This document shows, one piece after another, positions 26,820 to 35,600 of a stretch of DNA of 64,000 nucleotides (its first letter is position 1; every line of letters begins with the position of its first letter). Below the pieces are notes generated by a model. That model was not told the DNA's origin and made no database searches. It saw nothing but the letters and a program-made list of their open reading frames with translations. The position numbers were made by a program, and so were the translations under genes. Origin of the DNA: Kocuria sp. (GTDB lineage: Bacteria > Actinomycetota > Actinomycetes > Actinomycetales > Micrococcaceae); the NCBI GenBank assembly GCA_030524035.1, contig JAUNHG010000001.1:279250-343249 (forward strand). The letters run 5' to 3'.

Positions 26820-27056
26820 ATGGCAGCGCACTGCCAGGTGACTGGGGCCAAGCCGGGCTTCGGTCACAGCATTTCGCACTCGCATCGTCGCACCAAGCGT
26901 CGGTTCGACCCCAACATCCAGAAGAAGCGTTACTGGGTGCCGTCTCTGCGTCGTACCGTCACGCTCAATCTCAGCGCCAAGGGCATCAAGGTTATTGATG
27001 CCCGGGGCATTGATGCAGTTGTTGCAGACATGATCGCCCGAGGGGAGAAGATCTGA
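26820..27056 (+). CDS. rpmB: 50S ribosomal protein L28 (zinc-free form)
   Basis: A 78-residue L28 beginning [15 protein letters not shown] and followed by the conserved [16 protein letters not shown]. It has one cysteine and no CxxC pairs, so it is the zinc-free (C-) form, like mycobacterial RpmB2. GGAGGAG sits just upstream of the ATG at 26820. The order rpmB-rpmG-rpsN with tiny spacers is the usual actinobacterial cluster. Confidence 0.95.
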   Translation: MAAHCQVTGAKPGFGHSISHSHRRTKRRFDPNIQKKRYWVPSLRRTVTLNLSAKGIKVIDARGIDAVVADMIARGEKI

Positions 27057-27057
27057 G

Positions 27058-27225
27058 ATGGCTAAAGACAAGGACGTGCGTCCCATCATCAAGCTGAAGT
27101 CCACCGCTGGCACTGGATTCACCTACGTCACACGCAAAAACCGCCGGAACAACCCCGACCGTATGGTGTTGAAGAAATACGACCCGGTTGTTCGCAAACA
27201 CGTCGATTTCCGCGAGGAGCGCTGA
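27058..27225 (+). CDS. rpmG: 50S ribosomal protein L33 (zinc-free form)
   Basis: A 55-residue protein reading [18 protein letters not shown] at the N-terminus, with [20 protein letters not shown] in the middle, the L33 pattern. It has no cysteines, so it is the zinc-independent form. Its ATG follows the rpmB stop by one base, and rpsN starts 3 bp after its own stop, so the three are co-translated. Confidence 0.95.
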   Translation: MAKDKDVRPIIKLKSTAGTGFTYVTRKNRRNNPDRMVLKKYDPVVRKHVDFREER

Positions 27226-27228
27226 GTA

Positions 27229-27534
27229 ATGGCTAAGAAGTCCAAGATCGCCAAGAACGAACAGCGCAAGGTCATTGTGGCGCGTTACGCTGCTAAGCGT
27301 GCTGAACTGAAAAAAACCCTTGTGGATGAAAACGCTTCACCGGAAGAACGTGAAGCTGCTCGTTTGGGTCTGCAGAAGCTCCCACGGGATGCTTCCCCTG
27401 CTCGCGTGCGTAATCGTGACCAGATTGATGGTCGGCCTCGGGGCACTTTTCAGAAATTTGGTGTCTCCCGTGTCCGCTTCCGCGAAATGGCACACCGGGG
27501 CGAATTGCCGGGAATCACCAAGTCCAGCTGGTAA
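27229..27534 (+). CDS. rpsN: 30S ribosomal protein S14 (zinc-free long form)
   Basis: A 101-residue S14 of the long, cysteine-free type, with [33 protein letters not shown] at its C-terminal half (motif positions about 68-101, key residues RPRG and GVSR). Long zinc-free S14 is encoded together with L28 and L33 in Mycobacteriales. In mycobacteria rpsR2 completes this set; here no S18 gene follows. Confidence 0.95.
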   Translation: MAKKSKIAKNEQRKVIVARYAAKRAELKKTLVDENASPEEREAARLGLQKLPRDASPARVRNRDQIDGRPRGTFQKFGVSRVRFREMAHRGELPGITKSSW

Positions 27535-27600
27535 TTTCCCCCTGTAGTGGGTCCTCACTAGGGGCCCCAAGACAGATCCGACGTCCAGGAGGACATCAAC

Positions 27601-27885
27601 ATGGCTAAGAACCGCAGCGAGATCGTGTCCGAGGTTGCCGAGAAGGCTGGCACCACTCAGACACAGGTCAACAGCGTGCTGGACGCACTGTTCCAGTCTC
27701 TGGAGGCCTCCGTGGCCAAGGGCGAGAAGGTCACCATCCCAGGGTGGCTTTCCGTTGAGCGCACCGAGCGTAAGGCTCGCACCGGCCGTAACCCGCAGAC
27801 CGGCGAGACCATCAACATCCCGGCCGGCTACAGTGTCAAACTTTCCGCAGGCTCCAAGCTGAAGGCTGCTGCCTCCGGTAAGTGA
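27601..27885 (+). CDS. hup: HU-family DNA-binding protein
   Basis: A 94-residue histone-like protein with the HU fold: N-terminal helices (KNRSEIVSEVAEKAGTTQ), then the beta-arm region ERKARTGRNPQTGETINIPA and a Lys-rich end. It bends and coats DNA. Unlike mycobacterial HupB it has no long lysine/alanine-rich tail. AGGAGG lies upstream of the ATG. It follows rpsN by 66 bp and is ended by a strong terminator. Confidence 0.93.
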   Translation: MAKNRSEIVSEVAEKAGTTQTQVNSVLDALFQSLEASVAKGEKVTIPGWLSVERTERKARTGRNPQTGETINIPAGYSVKLSAGSKLKAAASGK

Positions 27886-27920
27886 TCTGTGCGTCAGCGG
27901 TCTTTGACCGGTGACTGACA

Positions 27921-27967
27921 ACGAGTGGTGTTTTCCTGAATCATTCAGGGGAACACCACTCGTTTGT
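27921..27967 (+). terminator. Intrinsic terminator after hup
   Basis: The base of the stem is a perfect 12-bp pair (27921-27932 with 27952-27963), an inner TTCCTGAA/TTCAGG stem extends it, and a T-rich tail (TTGTTG) follows. This is the clearest classical terminator in the window. Confidence 0.8.
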
Positions 27968-28014
27968 TGTATACGATCCGTCTTGACGGCCCCGGCATAA
28001 TGAGGGAGGTAGCT

Positions 28015-28053
28015 GTGTCTGCGACACAGCCGCAACCCGCCGCCACTCAGTGA
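28015..28053 (+). CDS. Possible 12-codon leader peptide before copper cluster
   Basis: A GTG at 28015 preceded by GGGAGGT at 5-nt spacing opens a 12-residue frame (VSATQPQPAATQ) that ends at TGA 28051-28053, 16 bp before the next gene. A small hairpin TGTGTC/GACACA overlaps its start. The good ribosome site and position suggest a leader ORF that could couple or attenuate translation. It holds no Cys, His or Met, so direct copper sensing by the peptide is unlikely. Chance cannot be excluded. Confidence 0.35.
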   Translation: MSATQPQPAATQ

Positions 28054-28069
28054 AAGAAAGAGGCAGTTC

Positions 28070-28726
28070 ATGTCGCCACGTGCACTGCGCCTTGTTCGTG
28101 GGTGGGTGGCAGCCTGGGCTGCCACTACTTTCGCTGTTCTTGCTCACGTGGCCGCTGGGGGTCAGTGGCCGCATCCCATGCTGTACGTCATGTGTGTAGC
28201 CCTCAGCGCTCCGGTATGTATGGCGCTGGCTGGGATCACGCGCCATATCGCCGGGCTGAGCGCGGCGGTTGTGGGGTCACAAACTTTTTTTCACAGTGTG
28301 CTTTCTTTCTCTGGCGGATATGTTGCTGCTGGGAACCACGCTGGACATGTCAAAGCCCATGCGGTGGACTCTGCCCCATCAGCAGTTTTGGTCCCTCATA
28401 GCGGGTCCATGGGACATACTGAGCACTTGATGTCATCCGGTCACCAGGCCGTCATCGGCGGTTTAGACACTGCCATGGTGGTTATGCATCTGCTGGTGGC
28501 TCTGGTCGCTGTGTGTGTTCTGCGCTATGGCGAACGTGGAGTCTTTGCACTCCTGGCCACACTCATGGTGCGGGCCGTGCAGCTGATAGTGGCGCTGATG
28601 ATGCCGTGGGTGTCAGTCCGTCCATGGCACCCCGGTTTTCTGCGCCCTGAGCCAGCTCGGGTGCTTACCTGGGCCAGGGGAACGCGCACCCACCGTGGTC
28701 CGCCGATGATCGCTGTTCTGGCCTGA
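28070..28726 (+). CDS. His-rich integral membrane protein of copper cluster
   Basis: A 218-residue protein with about four or five transmembrane segments. Between the third and fourth segments is a loop of some 50 residues (about 95-140) with many His and some Met: HAGHVKAH, PHSGSMGHTEHLMSSGHQ. Such loops often bind copper or other soft metals. I do not recognise the family. It is first in a run of genes for copper handling (CopC, PCu(A)C, DyP, CopD-CtaG), so a metal transport or storage role is likely by context. It has a Shine-Dalgarno-like AGAGG just upstream. Confidence 0.6.
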   Translation: MSPRALRLVRGWVAAWAATTFAVLAHVAAGGQWPHPMLYVMCVALSAPVCMALAGITRHIAGLSAAVVGSQTFFHSVLSFSGGYVAAGNHAGHVKAHAVDSAPSAVLVPHSGSMGHTEHLMSSGHQAVIGGLDTAMVVMHLLVALVAVCVLRYGERGVFALLATLMVRAVQLIVALMMPWVSVRPWHPGFLRPEPARVLTWARGTRTHRGPPMIAVLA

Positions 28727-28755
28727 CGTCCTCACTTCACAGAAAGCGATCACCC

Positions 28756-29403
28756 ATGCTCTCCCACTACCGCAAGATCTCTATGTCCTCTGACCCCACC
28801 CCTCGCGTACGGCCGACACAGCGTCGGAAAACATCTCGAATACTCTCCAGTTTCCTGGCGATGACATCCGCCACCGTGCTACTGACACCCACCCCCGCAT
28901 GGGCTCACGACACGCTTGTTTCTTCAACGCCAGATGATGCAGAGCAGTTGGCCGAAGCCCCCGGGGAAGTCGAGATGACTTTTTCGGCAGATCTGCTCGA
29001 CATGGGCGCCCAGGTGCGTGTGACGGATGCGCAAGGAACAGATGTCACGGACGGTCAACCACAGGTTGACGGCCCCACGGTGACCCAAGATGTGACGCCA
29101 TCGCAGAGTGCAAATAACACCTACACGGTGGTGTGGCGTGTGGTGTCTTCAGACGGTCACCCCATTGAGGGCACATTCAGCTACGACGTTGGTGAGGGAG
29201 CCGATGCGCAACCTGCCACGCAAGCAGCCAGCACCACTCCGACGTCAGGTGTGACGTCGGCAACCTCAGAGAGCGAGGGGACGGAAACAGACGCTGCCCC
29301 CCCACTAACGCTGTACGCCGTAGGTGGGGCAACGTTAGCTCTAGCGGTTCTCGGGGCTGTGCTCCTGGTGCGCAAGATGGGGGCGCGCCGTTCCCAGCGC
29401 TAA
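28756..29403 (+). CDS. copC: CopC-domain copper-binding protein, membrane-anchored
   Basis: A 215-residue exported protein. The signal peptide ends in PTPAWA and the mature protein begins with His-Asp, matching the N-terminal copper ligand of CopC. The CopC beta-sandwich covers about 50-150, including SSTPDDAEQLAEAPGEV and SSDGHPIEGTFSYDV with a second candidate His. A Thr/Ser-rich linker and a C-terminal transmembrane helix with an MGARRSQR tail anchor it. An internal ATG at 28783 is also a possible start. It sits between the His-rich membrane protein and the PCu(A)C lipoprotein. Confidence 0.85.
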   Translation: MLSHYRKISMSSDPTPRVRPTQRRKTSRILSSFLAMTSATVLLTPTPAWAHDTLVSSTPDDAEQLAEAPGEVEMTFSADLLDMGAQVRVTDAQGTDVTDGQPQVDGPTVTQDVTPSQSANNTYTVVWRVVSSDGHPIEGTFSYDVGEGADAQPATQAASTTPTSGVTSATSESEGTETDAAPPLTLYAVGGATLALAVLGAVLLVRKMGARRSQR

Positions 29404-29449
29404 TCCCTTGGGGCGAGAACTACCAGCACACGGAATGGACCAGAAGACC

Positions 29450-30112
29450 ATGAATACCAACGTAGACGTTCAGGGCGTGAACGCGACCGACACACAGCGT
29501 GCCAACACAACAGTCCGGTGCGTGATAGCGGCAACGGCAGTGGGGGTGATGTTCTTGAGCGGATGCAGCTCCGCCCCCGAACACGGTGGCGGTAGCGCCG
29601 CTGAAACCACCAGCGCACAGGCGCGCCAAAGCATAGTGACCGTGGAACAACCATGGATGAAAGCAGCAGATTCCGGAATGACGGCGGTTTTTGCCACCGT
29701 CATCAACGACGGCGACTCACCCGTGACCCTCAGCGGTGCCGAGGCGGTGGATATTGCAGAGTCCACTCAGCTCCACGAGACGGTGATGGATGACGCCACG
29801 GGGTCCACCGTGATGCAGGAGATGACCGAACCCCTGGAGATAGCTCCGGGTGAGTCGGTGACGCTGGAACCCGGTGGCGATCACATCATGCTGATGGATT
29901 TGACCTGCTCCCCCCACGCCGGACAGAACTTGCAGATCACCCTGAACTTTTCCGACGACCGCACACAGACAGTTGAGGTGCCGGTGAGGGACTACCAAGG
30001 TGCTCAGGAGGAGTACTCCCACGAAACTGAAAACCCGGATACCCCCACGGAGTCACACGGTCAGGGTGTGCCTGCCGAACAAGACCTGCCTATGTGTGAG
30101 GAACCATCGTGA
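29450..30112 (+). CDS. PCu(A)C-type copper chaperone lipoprotein
   Basis: A lipoprotein (lipobox FLSGC) of 220 residues from the ATG at 29450. The domain shows the PCu(A)C copper pattern: His in TQLHETVMDD, Met in VMQEM and the HxM pair in GGDHIMLMDL. These chaperones carry Cu(I) to the Cu(A) site or to other copper proteins outside the membrane. The C-terminal 40 residues are acidic with extra His and Met. In-frame starts at 29408 and 29435 are possible. Its stop overlaps the DyP gene start by 4 bp. Confidence 0.85.
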   Translation: MNTNVDVQGVNATDTQRANTTVRCVIAATAVGVMFLSGCSSAPEHGGGSAAETTSAQARQSIVTVEQPWMKAADSGMTAVFATVINDGDSPVTLSGAEAVDIAESTQLHETVMDDATGSTVMQEMTEPLEIAPGESVTLEPGGDHIMLMDLTCSPHAGQNLQITLNFSDDRTQTVEVPVRDYQGAQEEYSHETENPDTPTESHGQGVPAEQDLPMCEEPS

Positions 30113-31476
30113 CCTCAGATCCTGGCCCTGTGCCAGACGAGGCCGAGCAGGCACCCCGTTCGGGTCCTAACCGCCGGGGCGTTTTGATCGCAGGTGGCAC
30201 CGCTGGTGCCGGTGCAGCGGTTGGTCTAGGAGTGGGAGCTGCTCAGCACGCCGGGTTATTTGAGACCTCCGGCCATCAGGAAAACGGGAGGGGCGCCGAT
30301 CCGACATCGATGAAGGCCGTGGGGAAGAGGGTGGAAACTTTTTATGGTCCCAGACAACCCGGAATCGATACCTTTCCTCAGGCTTTTGCTGCGTTCGTTG
30401 CTCTTGATCTGGCGGAGGAAACACAACGGGAAACAATCCGGCGCATGATGACAGTACTCACTGAGGATGCGGCTGCCCTGATGGGAGGAAGCGCTCCGGT
30501 GAACGACCAAGAACCGGAACTCGCACGTAATCCGTCCCGACTGACCATAACTTTTGGTTTTGGTCCCCGAGTATTGGAACTGGTGGCTGCTGACCGTGCA
30601 CCGGACTGGCTAAAACCATTGCCAACATTCGACATCGACCAGTTGCAGCGGCGTTGGAGCGATGGAGATGTGCTGCTACAACTGTGCTGCGACGACGTCA
30701 CGACTTTGGCACACGCACAACGTGTCCTGCTGAAAGATGTGAGGTCTTTTGGCACGGTCCGATGGGTGCAGAACGGGTTCCGGTCGGTTCCTGACGCGGA
30801 GGCGGCCAACTCGTCTAGCATGCGCAACCTGTTTGGGCAGGTTGACGGCACTATTGATTCCCGGCCAGGCACCCCCGAACACGAACAGATTGTGTGGGGC
30901 GTGGGCGATACAGCCTTTAGCCCGTGGATCACCGATGGAACATCCCTGGTACTGCGCCGTATCCACATGAACCTGGATACATGGGATGAGGCGGACCGCC
31001 CCGCCCGTGAGGACGCTGTGGGGCGAACCTTAGCTAACGGGGCTCCATTGACGGGAACCGAGGAACACGACCCGCCAGATTTCGAAGCCGTTGGCCACAT
31101 GGGATTTAAGGTCATCCCTGACTATGCCCACATCCGTAGGGCACGGCACCCAGATGAACGGGTCAGGATTCACCGCAGACCCTATAACTACGACCACCCG
31201 GTGACAGATGCTGGGGGGTTTGCTGAAGCCGGTGCCACATCCGGTGGAGTCAGTGACTCTGGGCTGTTATTTGCCTCATACCAGGCGGATGTAACACAGC
31301 AGTTTGTGCCCATACAACGACGCCTAGACGAATTAGACATGCTCAACGTGTGGACCGTACCCGTTGGTTCAGCGGTTTTTGCCATTCCCCCGGGATGCCA
31401 GGACGGTGGTTTTGTGGGGGACGTCCTGTTTAACCCAGCGGACACAACGGATGCGACTGGCGGGGATAGACCATGA
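30109..31476 (+). CDS. DyP-type haem peroxidase, Tat-exported
   Basis: A 455-residue dye-decolourising peroxidase. A twin-arginine signal (PNRRGVLIAGGTAGAG) directs export in folded form. The catalytic GxxDG motif is in FGQVDGTIDS, and the probable haem-ligand His is in YAHIRRARHP. Its EfeB-like layout is usual for secreted DyPs. No EfeU or EfeO gene is present, so it is not part of an iron-uptake efeUOB set; the neighbours are copper proteins. Its start overlaps the chaperone stop, and its stop overlaps the CopD-CtaG start (ATGA), which implies strict co-expression. Confidence 0.88.
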   Translation: MTSDPGPVPDEAEQAPRSGPNRRGVLIAGGTAGAGAAVGLGVGAAQHAGLFETSGHQENGRGADPTSMKAVGKRVETFYGPRQPGIDTFPQAFAAFVALDLAEETQRETIRRMMTVLTEDAAALMGGSAPVNDQEPELARNPSRLTITFGFGPRVLELVAADRAPDWLKPLPTFDIDQLQRRWSDGDVLLQLCCDDVTTLAHAQRVLLKDVRSFGTVRWVQNGFRSVPDAEAANSSSMRNLFGQVDGTIDSRPGTPEHEQIVWGVGDTAFSPWITDGTSLVLRRIHMNLDTWDEADRPAREDAVGRTLANGAPLTGTEEHDPPDFEAVGHMGFKVIPDYAHIRRARHPDERVRIHRRPYNYDHPVTDAGGFAEAGATSGGVSDSGLLFASYQADVTQQFVPIQRRLDELDMLNVWTVPVGSAVFAIPPGCQDGGFVGDVLFNPADTTDATGGDRP

Positions 31477-33608
31477 ACAAACAGTCCACCTCCACTGCAT
31501 CCCCCGGGCTTTCTGCCTGGGTGCTGGTTGCGCCAGTACTTGTTGCCGTGCTGACATTAGCGGCTGCTGTGCTGTTTTCCGGAGCAACCACTCCCCGGGA
31601 TGTTGCTGACCCCGGTGTGTTGGTGCGCTGGGGCCTGCCGGTGAGTGAAACTGTGCGGAACCTGGCATTGATCACCACTATCGGGTCTCTTCTCGTTGCT
31701 GTATGTGTGATTCCCCACTCCATTCAAGGTGAGCGCAGAGGCCACAGCGCACACAGCACCGAGGCAGAAGAACACCCGCTCTTTACCCGAGTTCTTCAAC
31801 TGGCCGGGGCAACATCGATTCTTTGGACAGTGGCAACGGTTGTGGTCACGGTGCTCACGTATGCGGAGGTTTCTGGTGTTCGACTGGGCGCAAGTGCCAC
31901 GTACACCCAACAACTCATCAGCTTCCTGACCCAAATCCCCACGGGCCAGGCGTTGGGTGTCGCCGTGGTCATTTCAGCGGCGGTGACCACGCTAATTTTT
32001 GGGCTGCGTTCTTTACTGGGGCTGTTGATGACCACAGCCTTGGCTTGCGTTGCCTTGGTGACTATGGCCCTCAACGGGCATTCGGCAGGTGGCGACGACC
32101 ATATGGGTGCCGTGAATTCGCTAGCGCTGCACTTGGTGGGTGTTAGCGCCTGGGTGGGTGGGCTAATCGCTTTAGTCTGGCTTTCCCCTCTGTTGGTCCA
32201 AGACCGTAGTAAAGCGCGCCTGCCGGCGTCTTCTCAGGAGCGCCGGGAGTCGAAGCCGGAACATGCTGCACACGGGCGTGAGGTGTCATTGCACGCGGCG
32301 GTGCTGAATCGTTTTTCGAACCTGGCCCTGTGGTGTTTTGTGGTGGTGTTGGCTTCCGGGGTGATTAATGCCGCCGTGCGGATTGGAACGCTGACTCAGC
32401 TGACCAGCCCATACGGGACGTTAGTTGTCGTGAAATTGATGCTGACTGTGCTTCTGGGGGTAGCTGGTTATGTGCACCGGCGGTCGGTAATTCCGGCCCT
32501 CATGGACAACCAACTCAGTGCTCGCAAAGCCGTATGGCAGATTATTGTGGGCGAGTTAGTGCTCATGGGGGCCCTGGTGGGGGTCGCTGTGGCTTTAGGT
32601 AACTCCGCTCCACCCGTACCGGAAGATTTAGCTCCGGATGCCAGCCCCGCACGCATCCTGACATTCTACGAACTTCCCCCTGAACCCACGTGGGCTAACG
32701 CGATCACACAGTGGCGTCCTGACTGGTTGTGGGTGGCAATCATTGCAGTGTTCGCCATCAGTTACGGGTGGGGGTTACATACTGTGCGCAGAGGCGGTGG
32801 CACCTGGCCCGTGCTGCGCGCCGTGTCCTGGTACGTCGGCCTGGTGTTGCTGTTTGTGGCGACGTCCGGTCCGGTAGCTGTATACGCGCGGGTGTTGTTC
32901 AGTTGGCACATGGTGGAGCATATGTCGCTGACCATGATCATTCCGGTGTTTATGGTTCTGGGTTCCCCGGTGACCCTTATGCTGCGTGCTCTGCAACCAC
33001 GTAGCGACGGAACCCGAGGACCACGGGAATGGATTCTGCGTCTGGTGCATTCGATGTGGGGGAGGGTCGTCACCCACCCCATTTTTGCCGCCGTCAACTT
33101 TGCCGGATCCATTCTGTTGTTCTATTTCACGCCACTATTGGGCCTCACGTTACGAACCCACGTGGGCCACGAGTTCATGATGGCGCACTTCCTGTTCACC
33201 GGGTACATGTTTGCCTTAGTGCTAGTGGGCCAAGACCCCATTCCGTACCGTCCACCACACTTCATGCGGCTGGTCATGCTCATTGCCACCATGGTGTACC
33301 ACGCGTTTGTGGGGGTGGCGATCATGGGCATGGAAGTACTCCTGGAAGCATCGTGGTTTGGCAACATGGGCCGTGACTGGGGAATGAGTGCCCTGGCGGA
33401 TCAGCAGCGTGGTGGCGCGTTGATGTGGGGAATCGGCGAGCTACCCACAGCAATCCTGGCCGTTGTGGTCGCCATCCAGTGGGCTATTGCGGGTAACCGT
33501 GAAAACCGGCGGGTGGACCGTGAAGCTGATCGCACGGATGATGCGCAACTGAAGGCCTATAACCACATGATGCAGGACTTGGCCCAACGCGAGGCTACTC
33601 GCCGGTGA
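31473..33608 (+). CDS. CopD-CtaG fusion membrane protein
   Basis: A 711-residue polytopic protein. The N-terminal half (to about 380) has the CopD copper-import-like domain with NGHSAGGDDHMGAVNSLALHLVGVSAW and conserved His/Trp positions. The C-terminal half (about 390-690) is the caa3_CtaG domain used in cytochrome oxidase copper-site assembly, with FSWHMVEHMSLTM, HEFMMAHFLFTGYMF and PYRPPHFMR. The fusion is common in actinobacteria and probably moves copper across the membrane toward oxidase assembly. It overlaps the DyP gene by 4 bp. Confidence 0.88.
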   Translation: MNKQSTSTASPGLSAWVLVAPVLVAVLTLAAAVLFSGATTPRDVADPGVLVRWGLPVSETVRNLALITTIGSLLVAVCVIPHSIQGERRGHSAHSTEAEEHPLFTRVLQLAGATSILWTVATVVVTVLTYAEVSGVRLGASATYTQQLISFLTQIPTGQALGVAVVISAAVTTLIFGLRSLLGLLMTTALACVALVTMALNGHSAGGDDHMGAVNSLALHLVGVSAWVGGLIALVWLSPLLVQDRSKARLPASSQERRESKPEHAAHGREVSLHAAVLNRFSNLALWCFVVVLASGVINAAVRIGTLTQLTSPYGTLVVVKLMLTVLLGVAGYVHRRSVIPALMDNQLSARKAVWQIIVGELVLMGALVGVAVALGNSAPPVPEDLAPDASPARILTFYELPPEPTWANAITQWRPDWLWVAIIAVFAISYGWGLHTVRRGGGTWPVLRAVSWYVGLVLLFVATSGPVAVYARVLFSWHMVEHMSLTMIIPVFMVLGSPVTLMLRALQPRSDGTRGPREWILRLVHSMWGRVVTHPIFAAVNFAGSILLFYFTPLLGLTLRTHVGHEFMMAHFLFTGYMFALVLVGQDPIPYRPPHFMRLVMLIATMVYHAFVGVAIMGMEVLLEASWFGNMGRDWGMSALADQQRGGALMWGIGELPTAILAVVVAIQWAIAGNRENRRVDREADRTDDAQLKAYNHMMQDLAQREATRR

Positions 33609-33686
33609 CGCGGAATAGTGCAGCTGCCGTCATTCGTTGACCTAACCAGCGGCAGGGCATCCTGCCTGAGGACCGAAAGGATCACT

Positions 33687-35600
33687 ATGACCCCCATTGC
33701 ACGTGTGCGGGCCTCCGAATTAACCGGGCGTACCTGGTTGAATACCGGGGGCCAGGAACTGGATTGGCAGAAACTGCGCGGCAAAATTGTGATTCTGGAT
33801 TTTTGGTCGTTTTGCTGTATTAACTGCTTGCATGTGCTGGATGAACTCCGGCCTTTAGAACGGCAATACCAAGACGTTTTGGTGACTGTGGGGGTGCACT
33901 CTCCCAAGTTTGAACATGAAGCCGACCCGGATGCTCTGGCAGCGGCAGTGGATCGGTACGATATCCACCACCCGGTGCTCGATGACCCGGAACTGATCAC
34001 CTGGGACGCTTTCACAGCCCGCGCTTGGCCCACCCTGGTGGTGGTGGATCCGGAGGGGTACATTGTGGCCCACCTTTCCGGTGAAGGTCATGTCCAAGGG
34101 CTGTTTTCCCTGGTGGACGAGCTGGTGGCCACCCACGAAGCGAATGGCACTTTGCACCGGGGCGACGGCCCCTATGTGCCGCGCCCCCAGCCCGAGGGTG
34201 ATCTACGTTTCCCAGAGAAGGCCATCCTGCTCGATGATCACAGTGTTCTGGTGGCGGATACTGGGCATCATCGCCTGGTGCAGATGGACCGGGATCTGAC
34301 TACCGTTCGCGCGACTTTCGGCTCCGGGGCCAAGGGCTACCAGGATGGTGAAGCCACGACGGCACAGTTCAATGAACCCCGGGGGCTCGCCTTGCTTCCC
34401 ATGGATGTGCGTGAGCAGGTGGGTTATGACGTCGTCATTGCGGACACCGTTAACCACCGCCTCCGTGGGTTGAACCTGACGACGGGGGAGACCAGCACGC
34501 TGGCGGGTAGTGGGGTGCAGCGTCTGCTGGACTCCGCCCGTGCCCAGGGCGTGGACCCCGACTTTATCGACCCCGGGGCCCAGCCCACTGATGTTGCGCT
34601 GTCCTCGCCCTGGGACGTGGTGTGGTCGACGGCCACCGAACAGGTGATCGTGGCCATGGCCGGAACGCATCAGATCTTTGGTTTCGATCCCCGTTCGCGC
34701 CGGGTCTCGGTGCTAGCCGGAACCGGGGATGAGGGTCTTCTGGACGGTCGGGCCTCTCAGGCATGGTTCGCCCAAACCTCCGGACTGACTCAGACCGCTG
34801 ACGGTTCCGTGTGGATGGCGGATTCTGAGTCATCAGCATTGCGTGCCTTGCGGGTCTCCGATGGAGCCGTGACCTCCGTGGACACGGCTGTTGGGTTGGG
34901 GCTCTATGACTTTGGATTCCGTGATGGCGACTCCCAGCAGGCCCGTCTGCAGCACCCGCTGGGTGTGGCTGCCCTGCCCGATGGTTCCGTAGCTGTTGCG
35001 GACACGTACAACGGGGCGATTCGGCGCTGGGATCCGGCTGCCAAAGACGGTGTCGGGCATTTATCCACGCTTACCCGCGGTTTGGAAGAACCATCGGATG
35101 TGTTGCTGGACCTTACGGAGCACGCCCCGGTGTTGATCGTGGTGGAAACTAATCAGCATCGTGTAGTGCGTGTGCCGGTGCCTGCCCATGCGGTGGAAGC
35201 TGTGGATGAAGGTGCGTCTGTTTCTCAACGTCAACGCACCCCAGTGGCTGCTGGTTCGCTTACGATCGACGTTCGATTTGCCGCACCGACCGGGCAGAAA
35301 CTCGACGACCGTTGGGGGGACCCCACGCAGTTGAAGATTTCCACCTCGCCACCGGACGCGGTGGTGGATGGTGCTGGAACCGCTCAGGGCCTTATCCGGG
35401 AACTCACGCTGGCTGACGGTGTGACGGAAGGAGTTTTGCACATCACGGCACGTGCTGCTGCCTGTGATGGTGAACCAGGGGGAGAGATCCCGGAGCACGC
35501 TGCGTGCCACTTGTATCAACAAGACTGGGGCATCCCATTTATGGTGACTGATGGAGCGGAGAACATCCTGACGTTGGAGCTGCGCGGTTTGTCAGCGTGA
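33687..35600 (+). CDS. NHLRC2-like thioredoxin/NHL-repeat protein
   Basis: A 637-residue protein. Residues 1-150 are a thioredoxin-like (TlpA/AhpC-type) domain with redox centre FWSFCCINCLHVL (Cys44-Ile-Asn-Cys47, plus Cys43). Residues about 170-490 form an NHL beta-propeller (repeats such as VADTGHHRLVQMD, IADTVNHRLRGLN, VADTYNGAIRRWD). The end (about 525-637) is a separate beta-rich domain. The same architecture is found in animal NHLRC2. The start at 33687 has AAAGGA 6 nt upstream; no signal peptide is visible, so it should be cytosolic. It follows the copper cluster by 78 bp and converges with the next gene, overlapping it by 9 bp. Its substrate is unknown. Confidence 0.85.
   Translation: MTPIARVRASELTGRTWLNTGGQELDWQKLRGKIVILDFWSFCCINCLHVLDELRPLERQYQDVLVTVGVHSPKFEHEADPDALAAAVDRYDIHHPVLDDPELITWDAFTARAWPTLVVVDPEGYIVAHLSGEGHVQGLFSLVDELVATHEANGTLHRGDGPYVPRPQPEGDLRFPEKAILLDDHSVLVADTGHHRLVQMDRDLTTVRATFGSGAKGYQDGEATTAQFNEPRGLALLPMDVREQVGYDVVIADTVNHRLRGLNLTTGETSTLAGSGVQRLLDSARAQGVDPDFIDPGAQPTDVALSSPWDVVWSTATEQVIVAMAGTHQIFGFDPRSRRVSVLAGTGDEGLLDGRASQAWFAQTSGLTQTADGSVWMADSESSALRALRVSDGAVTSVDTAVGLGLYDFGFRDGDSQQARLQHPLGVAALPDGSVAVADTYNGAIRRWDPAAKDGVGHLSTLTRGLEEPSDVLLDLTEHAPVLIVVETNQHRVVRVPVPAHAVEAVDEGASVSQRQRTPVAAGSLTIDVRFAAPTGQKLDDRWGDPTQLKISTSPPDAVVDGAGTAQGLIRELTLADGVTEGVLHITARAAACDGEPGGEIPEHAACHLYQQDWGIPFMVTDGAENILTLELRGLSA

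Noticed and set aside
30109-31476. EfeUOB iron-uptake system
   Set aside because: The DyP is EfeB-like, but EfeU and EfeO are absent and all neighbours are copper proteins.
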